The notes beneath the pieces were generated by a model. The model worked only from the letters and a program-made list of their open reading frames with translations. It ran no database searches and was not told where the DNA came from. This document shows, piece by piece, positions 37,407 through 48,689 of a DNA stretch of 64,000 nucleotides. A program made the position numbers and the translations under genes. Within the stretch, counting starts at the first letter, position 1. Each line of letters begins with the position of its first letter. The DNA is taken from the NCBI RefSeq assembly GCF_019279795.1, contig NC_056735.1:1934527199-1934591198 (forward strand), given 5' to 3'. This stretch comes from Protopterus annectens (Eukaryota; Chordata; Ceratodontiformes; Protopteridae).

Positions 37407-37672
37407 ACTTGTACAACTGCAGCAAATCAAACTTTTAAACAAAAACAACCAAGCGGTTAAAAGTTTTTTAACATCAAAGATCAGGGTTCAAGTTAAGGTA
37501 GTTTCATTAATTAATTATTTAACTAGTGAAAGTTTCCCGCACTTTTTACAGCTTCTTCTATTTAAGTATGCTAAATTGATTGCATTTTGTAACTTCTGAA
37601 GAAGTCTGCGAGTGAGCAGAAGAAAAGCGCTTAAAGTTTTACTTGCTTTGTTCTACAATCTATTGGTGAATA
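37407..37672 (+). mobile_element. Short retroelement 3'-end insertion, probably Penelope-like
   Basis: A 266-bp insert with exact 15-bp target duplications lies in the transposase relic. Its only recognisable part is the 3' end: CTGAAGAAG, a TCTGC/GCAGA stem, then AGAAAAGCGCTTA (37596-37634), then about 40 nt to the end. This hairpin layout and its distance from the 3' end match the two PLEs in the window. The rest (37407-37590) is AT-rich and non-coding. The PLE call is inference. Confidence 0.6.
37596..37634 (+). ncRNA. Hammerhead-like hairpin
   Basis: The core start CTGAAGA differs by one base from CTGATGA. A perfect 5-bp stem (TCTGC/GCAGA) closes a GAGTGA loop, and AGAAAAGCGCTTA follows. 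Compare 22455-22487 and 7546-7602. One conserved U is changed, so cleavage activity is unlikely. Confidence 0.4.
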
Positions 37673-37687
37673 ACCCCTTGCTGTTGA
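37673..37687 (+). repeat. Right target-site duplication of the insertion in the transposase
   Basis: Second exact copy of ACCCCTTGCTGTTGA. Confidence 0.9.
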
Positions 37688-38170
37688 CATATATTCTGCC
37701 CTCCTCACTGGGTGGTGACTTGATTTGTACATGAGTGCAATCTATGGCACCCAGTACTTCAGGACACTGCGCTACACAGTAGAAGTGTTGCATATTGCTG
37801 CCCATGCCTCAGTGATGAGGGGAAATAAAATGTGCTCAATGGCGTGTTAACATGGTATCCAGGAACTGGAGTACCCTGGATGTTGATGCCTGTGAGAATC
37901 CAACCATGTCCCCAGTTGTTCTTTGGTAAGTACCTGTAGCTAGTGTCCTAAGGGGTACACAAACCTTTGTTTCCACTGGGATGGGTTCTGCTCTGTTGCC
38001 TCTGGCGGCAGAACTCAGTGAGTTCTTATAGTATGTCCTTCTTCACCCTGTAGCACTCTACAATCTCCAGCTCATGTATCTCCTGAAAGGTTACCCTGGG
38101 CCTAAACACTCTTCTCCTTCTCTGTCTAGGCCTATTGTCAGCAGCGGCAGCAGTAGCACTGACTTCAGCA

Positions 38171-38659
38171 TCTAGCACTTAAAAGTGCAACAGACCTGCA
38201 GCAGCCCCTAGCATTCTCTCAGTTAAAATTCCAAAGTCTGGACTGCAATGGTGCAGATTACTGGGGAAAATCAGAATGTAGGGCATTTATAGAGCTCTGC
38301 TGTAGGTGCAGAGTGTGTGACTGGGTAACTATGATGCATTGCACCTGTCTACAGTATAATTAACATCATTTCATGGCCCTAGTTTAGGTTAAACAAGGGA
38401 AAAAGCTAATTAAATTATTTTTTTAAAACAAACTCAGGGCAGCAGCACACCATGCAAACACGCAGGGAAGGTAAAAAAAGCTTAGACATTAGCAGACACA
38501 CCCTCTGTAGGGTACACTCTCAGCCAGACAGTGCACCACACAAACATCCACACCTCACTGCAATGAGCTTAAAAGTCAGAAGACACACCTACCTGGTGAC
38601 AACTACTTCCTGTGTAAATAGCAATATAGGTCTAAGCCTGCACAAAAGGGATATGTGGA
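38171..38659. other. Upstream flank of the transposase relic
   Basis: It lies between the likely transposase start and the terminal region and should hold the transposase promoter if the element is organised as inferred. No clear TATA box can be defended. 'agcagcacaccatgc' at 38443 is the subterminal block also seen at 17283 and near 63158. Confidence 0.4.
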
Positions 38660-39327
38660 AATTACTCCTTTCTGCTATTCAGTACCTCCACCTCATTTGC
38701 ATAGGTATTAAATGCTCACAGCCTGGAAACTACACACTTCAGAGCCCAACCACATTAGCAACAACACCAGTCCACCATTGTAGAGACTCAATGTACAGTC
38801 ATATAATACATTTCTGTCACATACTAATTAATTTGTTTTTTTCCACTTTTTATTTATTTTTTGCTATAAAGCATGTTTGCACACTCCAGCAAGCCAAGCA
38901 AACATGCAAAGATTATTAAAAAAATAATAATTTTACTTATTTCCCTTCATTTTTCTGACATACAGGATGATAATTTCGGTCATATGCATATGTGATATGA
39001 CAGTAGCTCCATGCAAATATTTACATTTTTACAACCCTTTTTGTCTGTCTACATTCCTATACATGGAGTTTCTGTGTACACTGCCAACACTGACACAGGG
39101 TCTGAAGAGATGTCTGTCTGCTTGCTGGATCACTCTGCCTACCTCATTTGGATGAGAATCATCTGCTTATGAGATGATTTGCATGCCATAGACGTTTCCG
39201 TGTTGGCAAGTGTGTAAGCACCACTATGCAGTCCTTATTAAATCTAAAAATGCTCCCAGCCATGTATGCAGTGTGGTGTGATGCCTACACAGAAAAAAAA
39301 ATGTGTAGGCTTTATTAAATTCCCCCC
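38660..39327 (+). mobile_element. Harbinger-like element, right terminal region (copy B)
   Basis: Aligns with 388-1065 in the same orientation over its whole length and ends in 'gtaggctttattaaattccc' plus CCC. Just inside the terminus is a small inverted repeat, GCCTACACA...TGTGTAGGC, around an A run (39286-39310). The inward-read end GGGGGGAATTTAATAAAGCC fits Harbinger-type termini. A 3-bp target duplication cannot be tested because the matching left end is uncertain. Confidence 0.6.
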
Positions 39328-40861
39328 ACTATGTAGTTTTATATTCATACACTGCATTGAGCAGCATTGCTAGTCACTGATGCCCGTTAGAAAATGAAAT
39401 TTTTCATCCAATGGCAACAACTCACAATATACCTATGCGTGTGCAAAGACTAATTTATCATTCATTCAAACAAGCATGGCTTTGACGCTATTCAGTTACC
39501 ATACTGAACACAGACAACACTGATGTCAGAAAATTCATTGCCCTGTAACTTTTTTAATTGCTCAAAGTGTTATAATGATGTAAAATCATCAGGTCTGGAA
39601 TGCTTGTACAGCCACCACCCAACATACAGTTTAGTTGACATGGTCATTACATGGATTACGCTATTAGAGTTTTATAGGTGCAGGGTGTTAATGGACATGT
39701 GGAATACTATTAGTTTTGTTTTCTTTTGCTGTAATTTATGTAATCAGTTCATAATACATTTTTTGTTTACCCTACTGCTAAGCTAATGCGTTCAACATAA
39801 TATGATAGTCTTTCTTTATAAAGACTTTAAATGGCTAATTGTTATCACTGTATTGTTTTGGATTCGCTTACCACTGTATGACTTTTTAAAATATTTGTAT
39901 TTCCATTCTTACACACTCATCCTACCATAAGTCCACATAAATGCTCACTGACAACTGCGATCTAAGATAATCTGTGGCATTATAAGTACATATACAGGTC
40001 ATAATGTTGGCTTTGGCTTGTAGGGCTTGAGTCCAACATGCATTATATACCCATCTACAAACATATTTCAAATATAGCAAATGTTTAAAGTATAAACAAT
40101 GCATTCTTAACATTTCTGAATGTCACATTTGTATCAACAAGGAAGAAAGTGCTTTGTTACAGAGACAAGGATACATATCAACAAATTAAGTTAGTGGGCA
40201 TATACAAGTGAGTTAGTGGACATATACAAGTCTGACTTGAAACTGTAACAGCTTGTATTCTTATGGTCAGCCAGTATATGATGTTACATTTACAATCCAT
40301 ATCTGTGGGTAGTACCTGTTATATTCTTACCTAAGTGTGTGCCACAGTGCTCACCTGAGTAATCTGAAAAACATGTGTGCCCATGCAGTGGAACATAAAG
40401 GACATGTTAACACAAAAACACAATCCACTTAGTAAACATACTCATGAATATGTAAAAGAAATAATAAAAAAATATATATACAGGCATATCTGACTAATGA
40501 CCCTTTCATTTTTGTATGCTTGCAATATGTGTGGGTTTACATCCCCTCGTGCAGTAACTATGTCACTGACCTTTATGTTTTCTTTTCCTGAAAACAATAA
40601 TAATATTATTATTTAAAACATAATCACATTACATGCATGCAGAACAAAGTGCTTCTAAATTAAAAATGTCATTTTTATGGTCAGTCATTGCACACCAATT
40701 GGCACAGAGTGGCATCACTGGTCAGGAATGACTACAGCGATATGGCAATTCTTGTAACAAAGCAAAAATTGAGAAAATTATTATGCATGCTGTAAGAGTT
40801 TGTAATAGTTCATGCACCTGAGCATGGGATCAACATGCATCAGTTAACATTCTGAACATAA
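39328..40861. other. AT-rich stretch without recognisable features
   Basis: One 87-codon ORF (39523-39786) ends in a hydrophobic Phe/Leu-rich run but has no motif. Nothing else is seen. Confidence 0.5.
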
Positions 40862-41023
40862 ACAAAATTAATGCATTGGTACACATCACTTATCTAGACC
40901 TGGCCAAAGCTTTCAACGCAACCCCCCACTCAGGAATCATAGATAAACTTACTGAGTTATCCAAAAATCCCTACATCATTAGATGGATAGCTAAATGTCT
41001 CACTAACAAGACGCATCAGTAAG
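40862..41023 (+). mobile_element. CR1-like LINE, internal RT fragment
   Basis: The translation reads VHITYLDLAKAFNATPHSGI, then IDKLTELSKNPYIIRWIAK. It aligns with VHTAYLDLAKAFDTIPHSGI, IDKLTSLNINPYVTRWIAN of the 53 kb copy. Both ends are truncated, and the motif A Asp in KAFD is replaced by Asn. Confidence 0.88.
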
Positions 41024-41089
41024 CGATTATGATATATTGAAAATAATATTACTTGCCTCTGGTATTTGTGTGTGCTCTAGTGGCTAAAA

Positions 41090-42640
41090 TGTAAATGATA
41101 TGAGGAGTCCATTTCTCTGCTGTTGATGCAGCGTTAAATGTCACTGAAGGAGGGATTGCCTCACATGTTCAAATTTGCAAGGTGTACATTTTCTCAGTGT
41201 GTAAAAGGCAATTGGTGACATTCAGTAATAGCTTTGTGTGCAGTTGTGATGTGAGAATTTTGACCTGGTTGTGCCACTTTTATTGGTAGAGGGTTTTGAA
41301 CCATTGTAGATTATAATGCCTTTTAACCATGGCCATATTTAGTAACACATACTCTGGTTATGGTAACCTTTCAAATGTGTGCTGTCTTATAACTGCTGTG
41401 TGATTTCCTCTGAGGTATCACTAGCTGATGCGTAAGTTATGAGAAGGCAAATTAGACAGGCAGGAGTTTGAATCCAATGAAGTATATGCTGTTTCAATAT
41501 GTTAAAAGCAACTGTGATATGGAAGAATGGCTTCTTGGATATACATGATGTAAGAAAAGGTACTGATATTTGACAGCTGGATGGTTATGATTCCCTAAGT
41601 GCAGTACTCCCTTGTAAGCATGCCCAGTTTCATAATGTATGTTTTGCATCTCTCACTATACAATGGTTACCAAACAGCATCAGCTTTATTCAAGGTTGGG
41701 AAATAGTAAGTATTATTTTTGTCTGGCAGTTGGTGCAGAGGATTAAAGCTGTAAGGTATAGTTCGTGGGATACAGAGATTGATTCTATCAACACTCATTT
41801 AACTTAATCAGATATTGCTCAGAGGTCACCTCTGAAAAGGGCCTGCATGTCCACTTGGCCTGCCTGGTTAACAAATGGGTATTTTTATCATTTCTCATCA
41901 ATGCCTTCATCCACATCGTCAGTCTGGAGCATAGCCTAAATGTGTGAAGGACAGCAATATTGATATAGGCATGGGTCAAAATGCACAATTCCAACTATAA
42001 CAGCTTCCATAGTTCAATGCTCTCCTGATGTGATGTTCAAATTGTCAATAAGATATGTTGAGGCTTGTGAACCATATATTACGGGCATCTGTTTCACAGT
42101 GCACATTTGCCATCCTTCCATAAATTTGTCACACTCCCTTCAAATGTGTCCTTTTTGACAACTATTGTGAAACTAGTTCTGTGGCATCAGTAGCTTGTCC
42201 ATAATTCAAGAGACTGAGAGTTATATAGCCAGAGGTTTGAATCCAGTGTCAGTGTGCAGTCCAATTGCTGATAAGTAGTAGCGACTTAGTGAACAGCTGT
42301 GTTGTGACAAAATCCTCTTAGATATGGCACTGTCACAGTGGGATAGTTTTGATCCCCTATCTCTTGTTCTTACTTTTAACCATGGCCACGGACATATTCA
42401 TGCACACACATACTCTTGATAACATTGCATCAAAGGAGTGCTTTGTTTACCTTGTTCTGTGGTAATTGTAACTAGTGCACAACTCAAGGGACTATGATTC
42501 AGTCAGGCATGGGTTCAAATGTATCATGATTTAACTGGTGGAATAGTGACAACATTTACTGTTACGTGTTAATAATACCATGCAAGTGTAAAATGTGGTA
42601 CAGTGATATGTTCATCTGGCAAATTCCATGCCTGAATACA
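41090..42640 (+). repeat. Cluster of diverged tRNA-like repeat units
   Basis: 'ttttaaccatggcca' occurs at about 41322 and 42375. Sequences before it align ('caattg.tga', 'cagttgtgatgtga' with 'cagctgtgttgtgac', 'ggttttgaacc' with 'agttttgatcc'). B-box-like strings GTTTGAATCC occur at about 41468 and 42232, and GGGTTCAAATG at about 42508. The pattern suggests three or four diverged units of roughly 300-400 bp, probably old tRNA-derived SINEs repeated in tandem. Unit borders are approximate. Confidence 0.5.
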
Positions 42641-44640
42641 AAAATGAAGAACTAGAAAAAAATCAGCCATTAGAATCCTGTGAAATGTCTTTGATGGCTT
42701 AACTAACACACGTATTTATATTACTAACTGTTTGCAAATCAGCAAGCTATAGGTTAAGGCATGGGAGAGAATTGTGGTATTTTACTTGAAGGCTGTAGCA
42801 CTTTCTTGATAAAAAATAATAGTCATCAGGTTGGGTGATATGCTGATAAATACTGTTTAGTAATTCTCTTCTCCATCACCTGAACTGATAAATTAGCTTT
42901 GCTGTTCTTCACAGTTTTCAATATCATTTTTATGTAGGACAGCTGCTAAGTACTAATAGCAAGACAAACGAATTGACTGAACTTCATAACAGCAACACTG
43001 ATGAAAAACTTCTTCTCACTCGGTTATTGTATGAAGTAATATAGTGTATTCTTTGAGTATTTTTTGTATGTGTTCCAAAAATTCAGTGATTCTTATATTC
43101 AAAAAAGTAATTTATGGAAACTGATCTTACATTTCAATGTCTTATCAACATATAAGTTTTGGAAGGGATCATGAGCGATATAAGCATGTGAGTAAGTCCA
43201 TCAGTTCTGTTTCTTTTGGATCTGGTAAGGTGAACAGGCCTTTTGAGTTGGACAAAGCACTATAATAAGGTAGTCAAAATAGATGGATGGAGGGAGAGAC
43301 TATGTACATTAGCTGTTCTTTCAGCCAAAGCACCAAATCTCTAAAGTTACTTTCCTACTGAGTGCCATTGACTTAACCTTGTTATCAAGACTGTAAGGAT
43401 ATGCATCGTAGGCATAATAAAGATTTTTGAGACACAGGAAGATGGGGACATAGGAGGAATATTTTGGCTTGGTGTGAGCATAAGTGACACAGACAAATAA
43501 GAAATTTAGAGATATATTTAATGCATAGGAGGAAGAAGTAGCAGAAAAGAAGTTATCCTGGAGAGTTTAGATGTACACAATAGATGCTTTGTATCTGAAA
43601 ATATGGAAGCTTAAGAGCAAGGGTACTGCTGTATTTTTTACATTACAGTAAGCAGTTCTGGCAGCACAACGGCAGGATAGGATGCAGTTTCTACAGTACA
43701 AGCTGGGCCTTGGGAAGACAGGTGGGAGTTGAAAGATGATGCTAGTTTTAGGTAATGTTTTGCCTCATAAGTTAATAATGTCTACCTACATTTGACAGTA
43801 TGTATGGTTGTAGGAAGAATAGATGGAGGAATTGGGCCCCTGTATCTATGAAGCACAACTATGTAAGGCTCCAACTTCATAAACAGAGATGGGACATGGT
43901 AGGTAGGACAAAATGGGTTATTAGTTATAGCGCACATAGGCCCTAGAGATGATCACTTTGATTATGGTAGCATTGGTGGTATATGAGTAGGTGCAGCTGC
44001 CTTTGAAGTAGTTGATCTGGGTTCAGTTCTCTGATAAGTTAAGAGTATGTTTAGAAATCCACAATAACTTTAGTAAAAGACAAAGCACACACAATCAAGC
44101 AATATTAATTAATTAATAGCCACTAAATGTCCTCAATGCATACACTAAATGCAGACATTGGGATGCATAGAAGTTGGCATTAACATGAAATAGGCAATAC
44201 CCAGTCATATATTGCATACATCAGATACTCAGCCAATACTAGTAGCTACTTAGCTGTTAGTTCTATTCTTTCATATACTATAAAGAAAGTGAATCCAATC
44301 AATTATGCAGAAAGGAAGCAAAATAGTGCATGGTCTTTAAAAATGTTTTTTACTTACAGCTTTATGAAATCTACCCTTGTAGCACTCAGATGCATTTGAA
44401 GTGTGTAAAACCTCTACTTTTACTGTTCAGTTCACATTACTGATATGCAAGATATATTCCTCTCATAGTTGCATGCTAAGTGAGCTGTTGTTGCCATCAA
44501 TAGCTACAGTTATGACAGATGTAGCTGCAGGCTTAGTTTATGTGCAGTGAAACTGTTATGTCTTCCTATCACTTTATTTCATTTAAAGGTAATGAACAGG
44601 ATTGGACTAGAAATTTACTTTAAGAAAATGATTTCCATTT
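42641..44640. other. Mostly featureless; one tRNA-like SINE scrap
   Basis: At 43968-44042 'ggtggtatatgagtaggtgc' and the B-box-like 'gggttcagttc' resemble the head of a tRNA-derived SINE, but the tail cannot be traced. The rest shows nothing. Confidence 0.4.
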
Positions 44641-44734
44641 CATTCCATTCTGTATCTATATATAGGCCTCTCCCCCCACTCCCTTCCCATCTCTCTATAA
44701 CTATATTCATTACTATTTAGTGTGGTATTTCCTT

Positions 44735-44925
44735 TCTCATTATTAATTAAATTGTAACCTGTAGCACAGAATTATAGTGCCCAGTTTACATTTGTAGCTT
44801 TAAATCTCCTATTCTCAAGCAAAAAAGCCGCTTATTTAGCTTTTCTTAACTGGTAACACTGGCACTGACCTGTGATACCATACAGCAACTCATTTTTTTC
44901 TAGTCTGCTTCTCATGATCAGTGGC
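44735..44925 (+). repeat. Direct repeat, first copy (L2-like 5' region?)
   Basis: About 190 bp aligns with 46415-46605 at a glance above 80 percent identity, including 'ctcaagcaaaaaagccgctt' and 'aacactggcactgacctgtg'. The second copy leads into the L2-like LINE, so both may be 5' untranslated regions of that family. The first would then belong to a truncated copy or a duplicated promoter. Confidence 0.8.
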
Positions 44926-46414
44926 CAGTATTTGCGATCATTGCACTCTGTTGTTGTATTTTAACACCACTACTTTTCTTCACTAAACTTCACTCTTGTT
45001 ATGACCCCTCCTCTTTTACAACTTCTGACATGAAGTTATTTGCATCCCTATTATATGATCAAAGACGCATTCTTTCGAATGCTTCTTGATCGAACTTGAA
45101 AGCACGAAATGGCAAACTACAGAAACGGCACATAACTGAATTCTTTCCCTGGGAAAGAAATCGCTTGGCCACCTTCATTATTTTGCAGTTTTCGTCACTG
45201 TAGTGCGATCTTGGAGTTGGTATATTTAAGTAGGGGGGTGTGAAGCCCCCCCACTTTATGTAATATTTTAATGTTTTTTTTTTTTTTTGGAACAACATTT
45301 TTTTTTTCCTGGGAAAAAAAAAATCGCTGTTCTAAGTGTTCAGAATTGTAAGCTTTCATGGGGTCGATAAATCAGTGTTTGTTTTTTTAAGCATTCGGTG
45401 GTTTAATATAGACCTAGTTATTTAGTACCTCAGCTGCTACAGGAGCCATTTTTAAAAATAATGTTCAGAACTTAGTTGCTGCTCCTGGAGTCCAGAATGT
45501 AGTGTGCTTGTCACGTAAGTGCTGTCCTCTATGATGCTCTATTTTCCAAATTATTACATGTTCTGAATCTATTGAATTGTTATCAAATATCTACATTTTG
45601 GAAGTTGTTTTTAATGACCAGCTTTGTAATTTTGTATTGCAAGAGGAACACAATTGATATATGTGTTACGCTCATTATACTCCAGCTGTGCATTCTAGGA
45701 AAGTCTTCCTATTTCAGAAACTGTTAAATTTGATACTACCTTTTAAACAGCTACCAGTCTACATTGCTAATTAAGTCTCATCGCCATACCTGTAAACTGA
45801 ACTAAGATACTGAGGCTTCCGATAGATGTCTAATGCTATTTCACCTTGTTGAACTATTATTTTAGCATTAGGACTGCAATGTGTGCCTTGTTTATAATAC
45901 TCTGATGCTGGTTGCATTGTCATATCTTATTGGTTTATGTGTTTGTTAGCATTTACAATACTTATTTGAGATATACTGCTCACTGCTTGCTCTATTTAGT
46001 ATTGTTACTTAGATATTTTCTTTCTGTTCTCTCTTACTCTGGCTCCTTCCTCCCTTAGTGTTTTCTATTTACTGTCATTTACTTCTAACTTTCACTCTAC
46101 TTTCCATAGTAGCAACTGTTTGTTTTTTTTATTTTTATAGTCACCCTACACTTAGTGATTGTGAGTGTTCACTCCCCTCCAGAGATCATCCTCCTTTGAA
46201 ATCCATCCACACAGGAAGAAAGTGTCCCAAGTGTGACTTCCTTCTCAGGTTTCTGCACAGTGTATATCTCCCTCATTACAATGCACTTTTGAGTTTTATT
46301 TAACCTGTGAAATTGACTAAGGTAGGGTAGTGGCATGCACACTAACTAGTTCACTATATCTAGGCCCTTTTCCTATCTCACTATAAATATAGTATTTGGT
46401 ATAGTATTTATTTT
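44926..46414. other. Interval between direct repeats; unknown structured sequence
   Basis: Contains a C/G-run hairpin (45232-45256), a minus-strand 79-codon ORF (45298-45059) with a CRFC motif but no assignable family, and a + ORF (46058-46303, 81 codons) with GRKCPKCDF. The latter could be a decayed zinc-binding ORF1 piece of the L2-like element. Neither is strong enough to call a gene. Confidence 0.4.
45232..45256. repeat. C/G-run hairpin
   Basis: AGTAGGGGGG...CCCCCCCACT forms a near-perfect inverted repeat around a TGTGAAG loop, flanked by T/A runs. It is conspicuous in AT-rich DNA and is probably part of an unnamed repeat. Confidence 0.8.
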
Positions 46415-46605
46415 CTATTTAATAAGTACATTCTAACCTGCAGCACAGGAATTATAGTTCCCAGCTTACACTTGTAACATTAAATCTCCTATTTTCAAGC
46501 AAAAAAGTGGCTTACTTAGCTTCTCTTAATTTGTAACACTGGCACTGACCTGTGATATCATACAGCAACTGATAATTTTTTCTAGTGTGTTTCTTGTGTT
46601 TCACA
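46415..46605 (+). repeat. Direct repeat, second copy (5' of L2-like LINE)
   Basis: Partner of 44735-44925. A C run (46615-46624) and pyrimidine-rich sequence follow, continuing into the L2-like element. Confidence 0.8.
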
Positions 46606-47369
46606 GTCTTCTCCACCCCCCCCCCACTTACTATATATGTATACTTTAACCCTTCTTTGCCTGTCCCTTCTCCTCCACCCTTCCTCTCAACATCTTCCAA
46701 TCACACTCTTTCTTCCTCCCACCTTACCATAACCCCTCAGTCGGCACACCCCTCCAAATTGAAACACTCCTCCCCACCTTATACCACCCCAACACTACAT
46801 AACACATTCCAAAGTACTAACACTGTCTTTTCATTTCCAAGCTTCTCTGTTGCAATACGCTTCTCATTTGCCCAAACTGCTTCCTCATCACTGCACTCCT
46901 AACTACAGTTAAATTCACTCACCAGTTCTCTACTTCTTAACTCTCACCTACCTCCACACAGTTGCCTACATTTGCTTCTCTTCTTATCCTCTCTAACATT
47001 TACTCCTCTGATACCCAGCCTCAGTATGCTGCTCATTCCTGTCTTCGGTCTTCTTCTTCTATTAACCCACCTCTCCAGTTACCACACTAAATTATCCCCA
47101 AACTCATCAGACATTCTTTATATCACCCTCTCTATTTAATACTTCAAACCTACTTTTACCCAAGATTATATCAATCCTCCTCCCTCACACCTCCTAAACA
47201 TTAAACCTAAATACCACAACTTCTGCTTTAAGATTCCTACTTTTCTATACACCACCAAAAGCTTATTCTTATTAGGAGATATACAGTACACCCCAGCCCA
47301 GGCCCCCTCTCCTGGCCCTCTCTTAACACCCTGTCCTCATCAATACTTTCCCCTCACCCCAATTCGTTC

Positions 47370-48010
47370 ACCAAGTGCTTAACCCTACACTCATTAAATA
47401 TACACAGCATTCTTAATAAAGTCAGTAAATTCAATTTATGAATGGCAAACTCCTCTCTTGACATAATAACTGTCACAGAAACTTGTCTCAAACCCCACAT
47501 GCATGACAATGTAAGTGTTCCTGCTGGAGACAACATCTTCTGCTTAGACAGGTCCATAAAAAAGGAGAAGGTGTAGCCATAATTTACTCTGTCCAACTTA
47601 ACTTGCCCCCTTTGTCCATTTCACTCCCTAATTTTCACCCTGCTGAACTCTTACCAGTTAATGCAAACCTAATAATCACAAAAAACTTACAATTGCTGTT
47701 ATTTATATTCTCCCAGGTAATAATATTCCCATTCTGGAACATATTCTCTCCTGGTTCTCATATAACACATCTAATGAAACTACTATACTAGATGACATCA
47801 ATATTGATTGGTAAGCCCCAGCCTCTGATTTCCCTAAATCTAGTATTAATCTTCACGGTTTCATGCAACCTATCTCTATCCCTAACCACTTTAGCAAGCC
47901 ATCCAACTCTAGTTATATCCAGGGCTAGATCCTTATATCCAATCCAGACCTACACCACAATCCTAAAACACTACCTGATTCTATAAGTGACCACTCTCCC
48001 ATCTGCATTC
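47370..48010 (+). pseudogene. L2-like APE endonuclease domain (relic)
   Basis: Readable blocks: LNIHSILNKVSKFNL (N.RSL.NK motif), SLDIITVTETCLKPHMHD (LDI...TETWL, containing the catalytic Glu), KKGEGVAIIYS (GGGV....), DDINIDW (GDFNI.W, with G lost) and SDHSPICIQRYSF (SDH motif with the catalytic His). These are the APE-type endonuclease blocks in the right order, in at least three frames with several stops. In an active element this domain nicks the target DNA. Confidence 0.75.
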
Positions 48011-48689
48011 AAAGATACTCCTTTCAACAAATTAGGTCACACAAATACAAAGACTGTCATGCTTTCTCTAATTCCAACCCTGATGTATTTAATAATAGAC
48101 TTTCCTTCATAAACTGACCCTTCCTTTTATATTTACCCCTAGACGATGCCGTACACACATTCAACCACATTTTTTTCTATATATCCTCAACTCCCTTACT
48201 CCCCTTAGAAAAATCTGAATAAAATCTATCTCTGCCCCTTAGCTATTTCAATCTACTCACTTGCTAATGCTCAAGAGGGACAATGCTTGGAAAAACTGGC
48301 TAAAAACTAAATCCTTTATCCATATCCAAACCTATAAAGAATTTGGAAATCTCACTAAAAACAGGTCAGTATTGATAAGAAAAATTTCAACCTTAAGCCT
48401 TAGATAAGCCATCACAGCAATCCTAAGAAATTTTGGAACACTGTCAATAAGATCCTTCATCCTGGTAACCCATATACACCTAACCCCTGTCCTAACAACA
48501 CTCAGTTCAAAACCACCACTATACTAAACTCCTATTGCATTGACTCTGTTATTAAATGAACCCAGAATAGAACACCTCTAACCTCTCTAATCCCCCCATC
48601 AGAATATCACCTTCTTACTCAAACCTGTTGCCACTGGCTATATAAATACTCTGCTTGGCAAATTAAAGCCATGCTCCCCCTCTGCAGAT

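Larger units (their letters stand above)
36925..38170 (-). pseudogene. HARBI1-like PIF/Harbinger transposase (relic, split by an insertion)
   Basis: A DDE nuclease-fold transposase relic. From 38165 leftward: NRPRQRRRRVFRPRVTFQEI, HELEIVECYRVKKDIL, a stop, ELTEFCRRQRQQSR. Then MVGFSQASTSRVLQFLDTML (the helix-turn-helix 'GISQ.S.SR'), CPEVLGAIDCTHVQIKSPPS (first catalytic Asp) and EEGRIYVNSKG. The 266-bp insertion (37407-37672) follows. Then KGYHSINCQFMCNAQRIIMN, VCAGSPGIYHDTDIWQAS (second Asp) and GDIPHSHLLGDAG, a TAA in place of Tyr, MTPIRNAHPPTEECHNDAH and, after frame changes, a decayed 'ERVFGLLKSRF' and 'SPATCA' block. The order and length match HARBI1 and Harbinger transposases. At least three stops and two frameshifts make it dead. 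It faces the Myb-like relic at 24.8 kb. The missing first intron typical of some host HARBI1 genes and the adjoining terminal repeat argue for a transposon rather than a domesticated gene. Confidence 0.88.

Noticed and set aside
36925-38170. Domesticated HARBI1 host gene
   Set aside because: It has several stops and frameshifts and an insertion, and lies beside a repeated terminal region, so it is a dead transposon copy.
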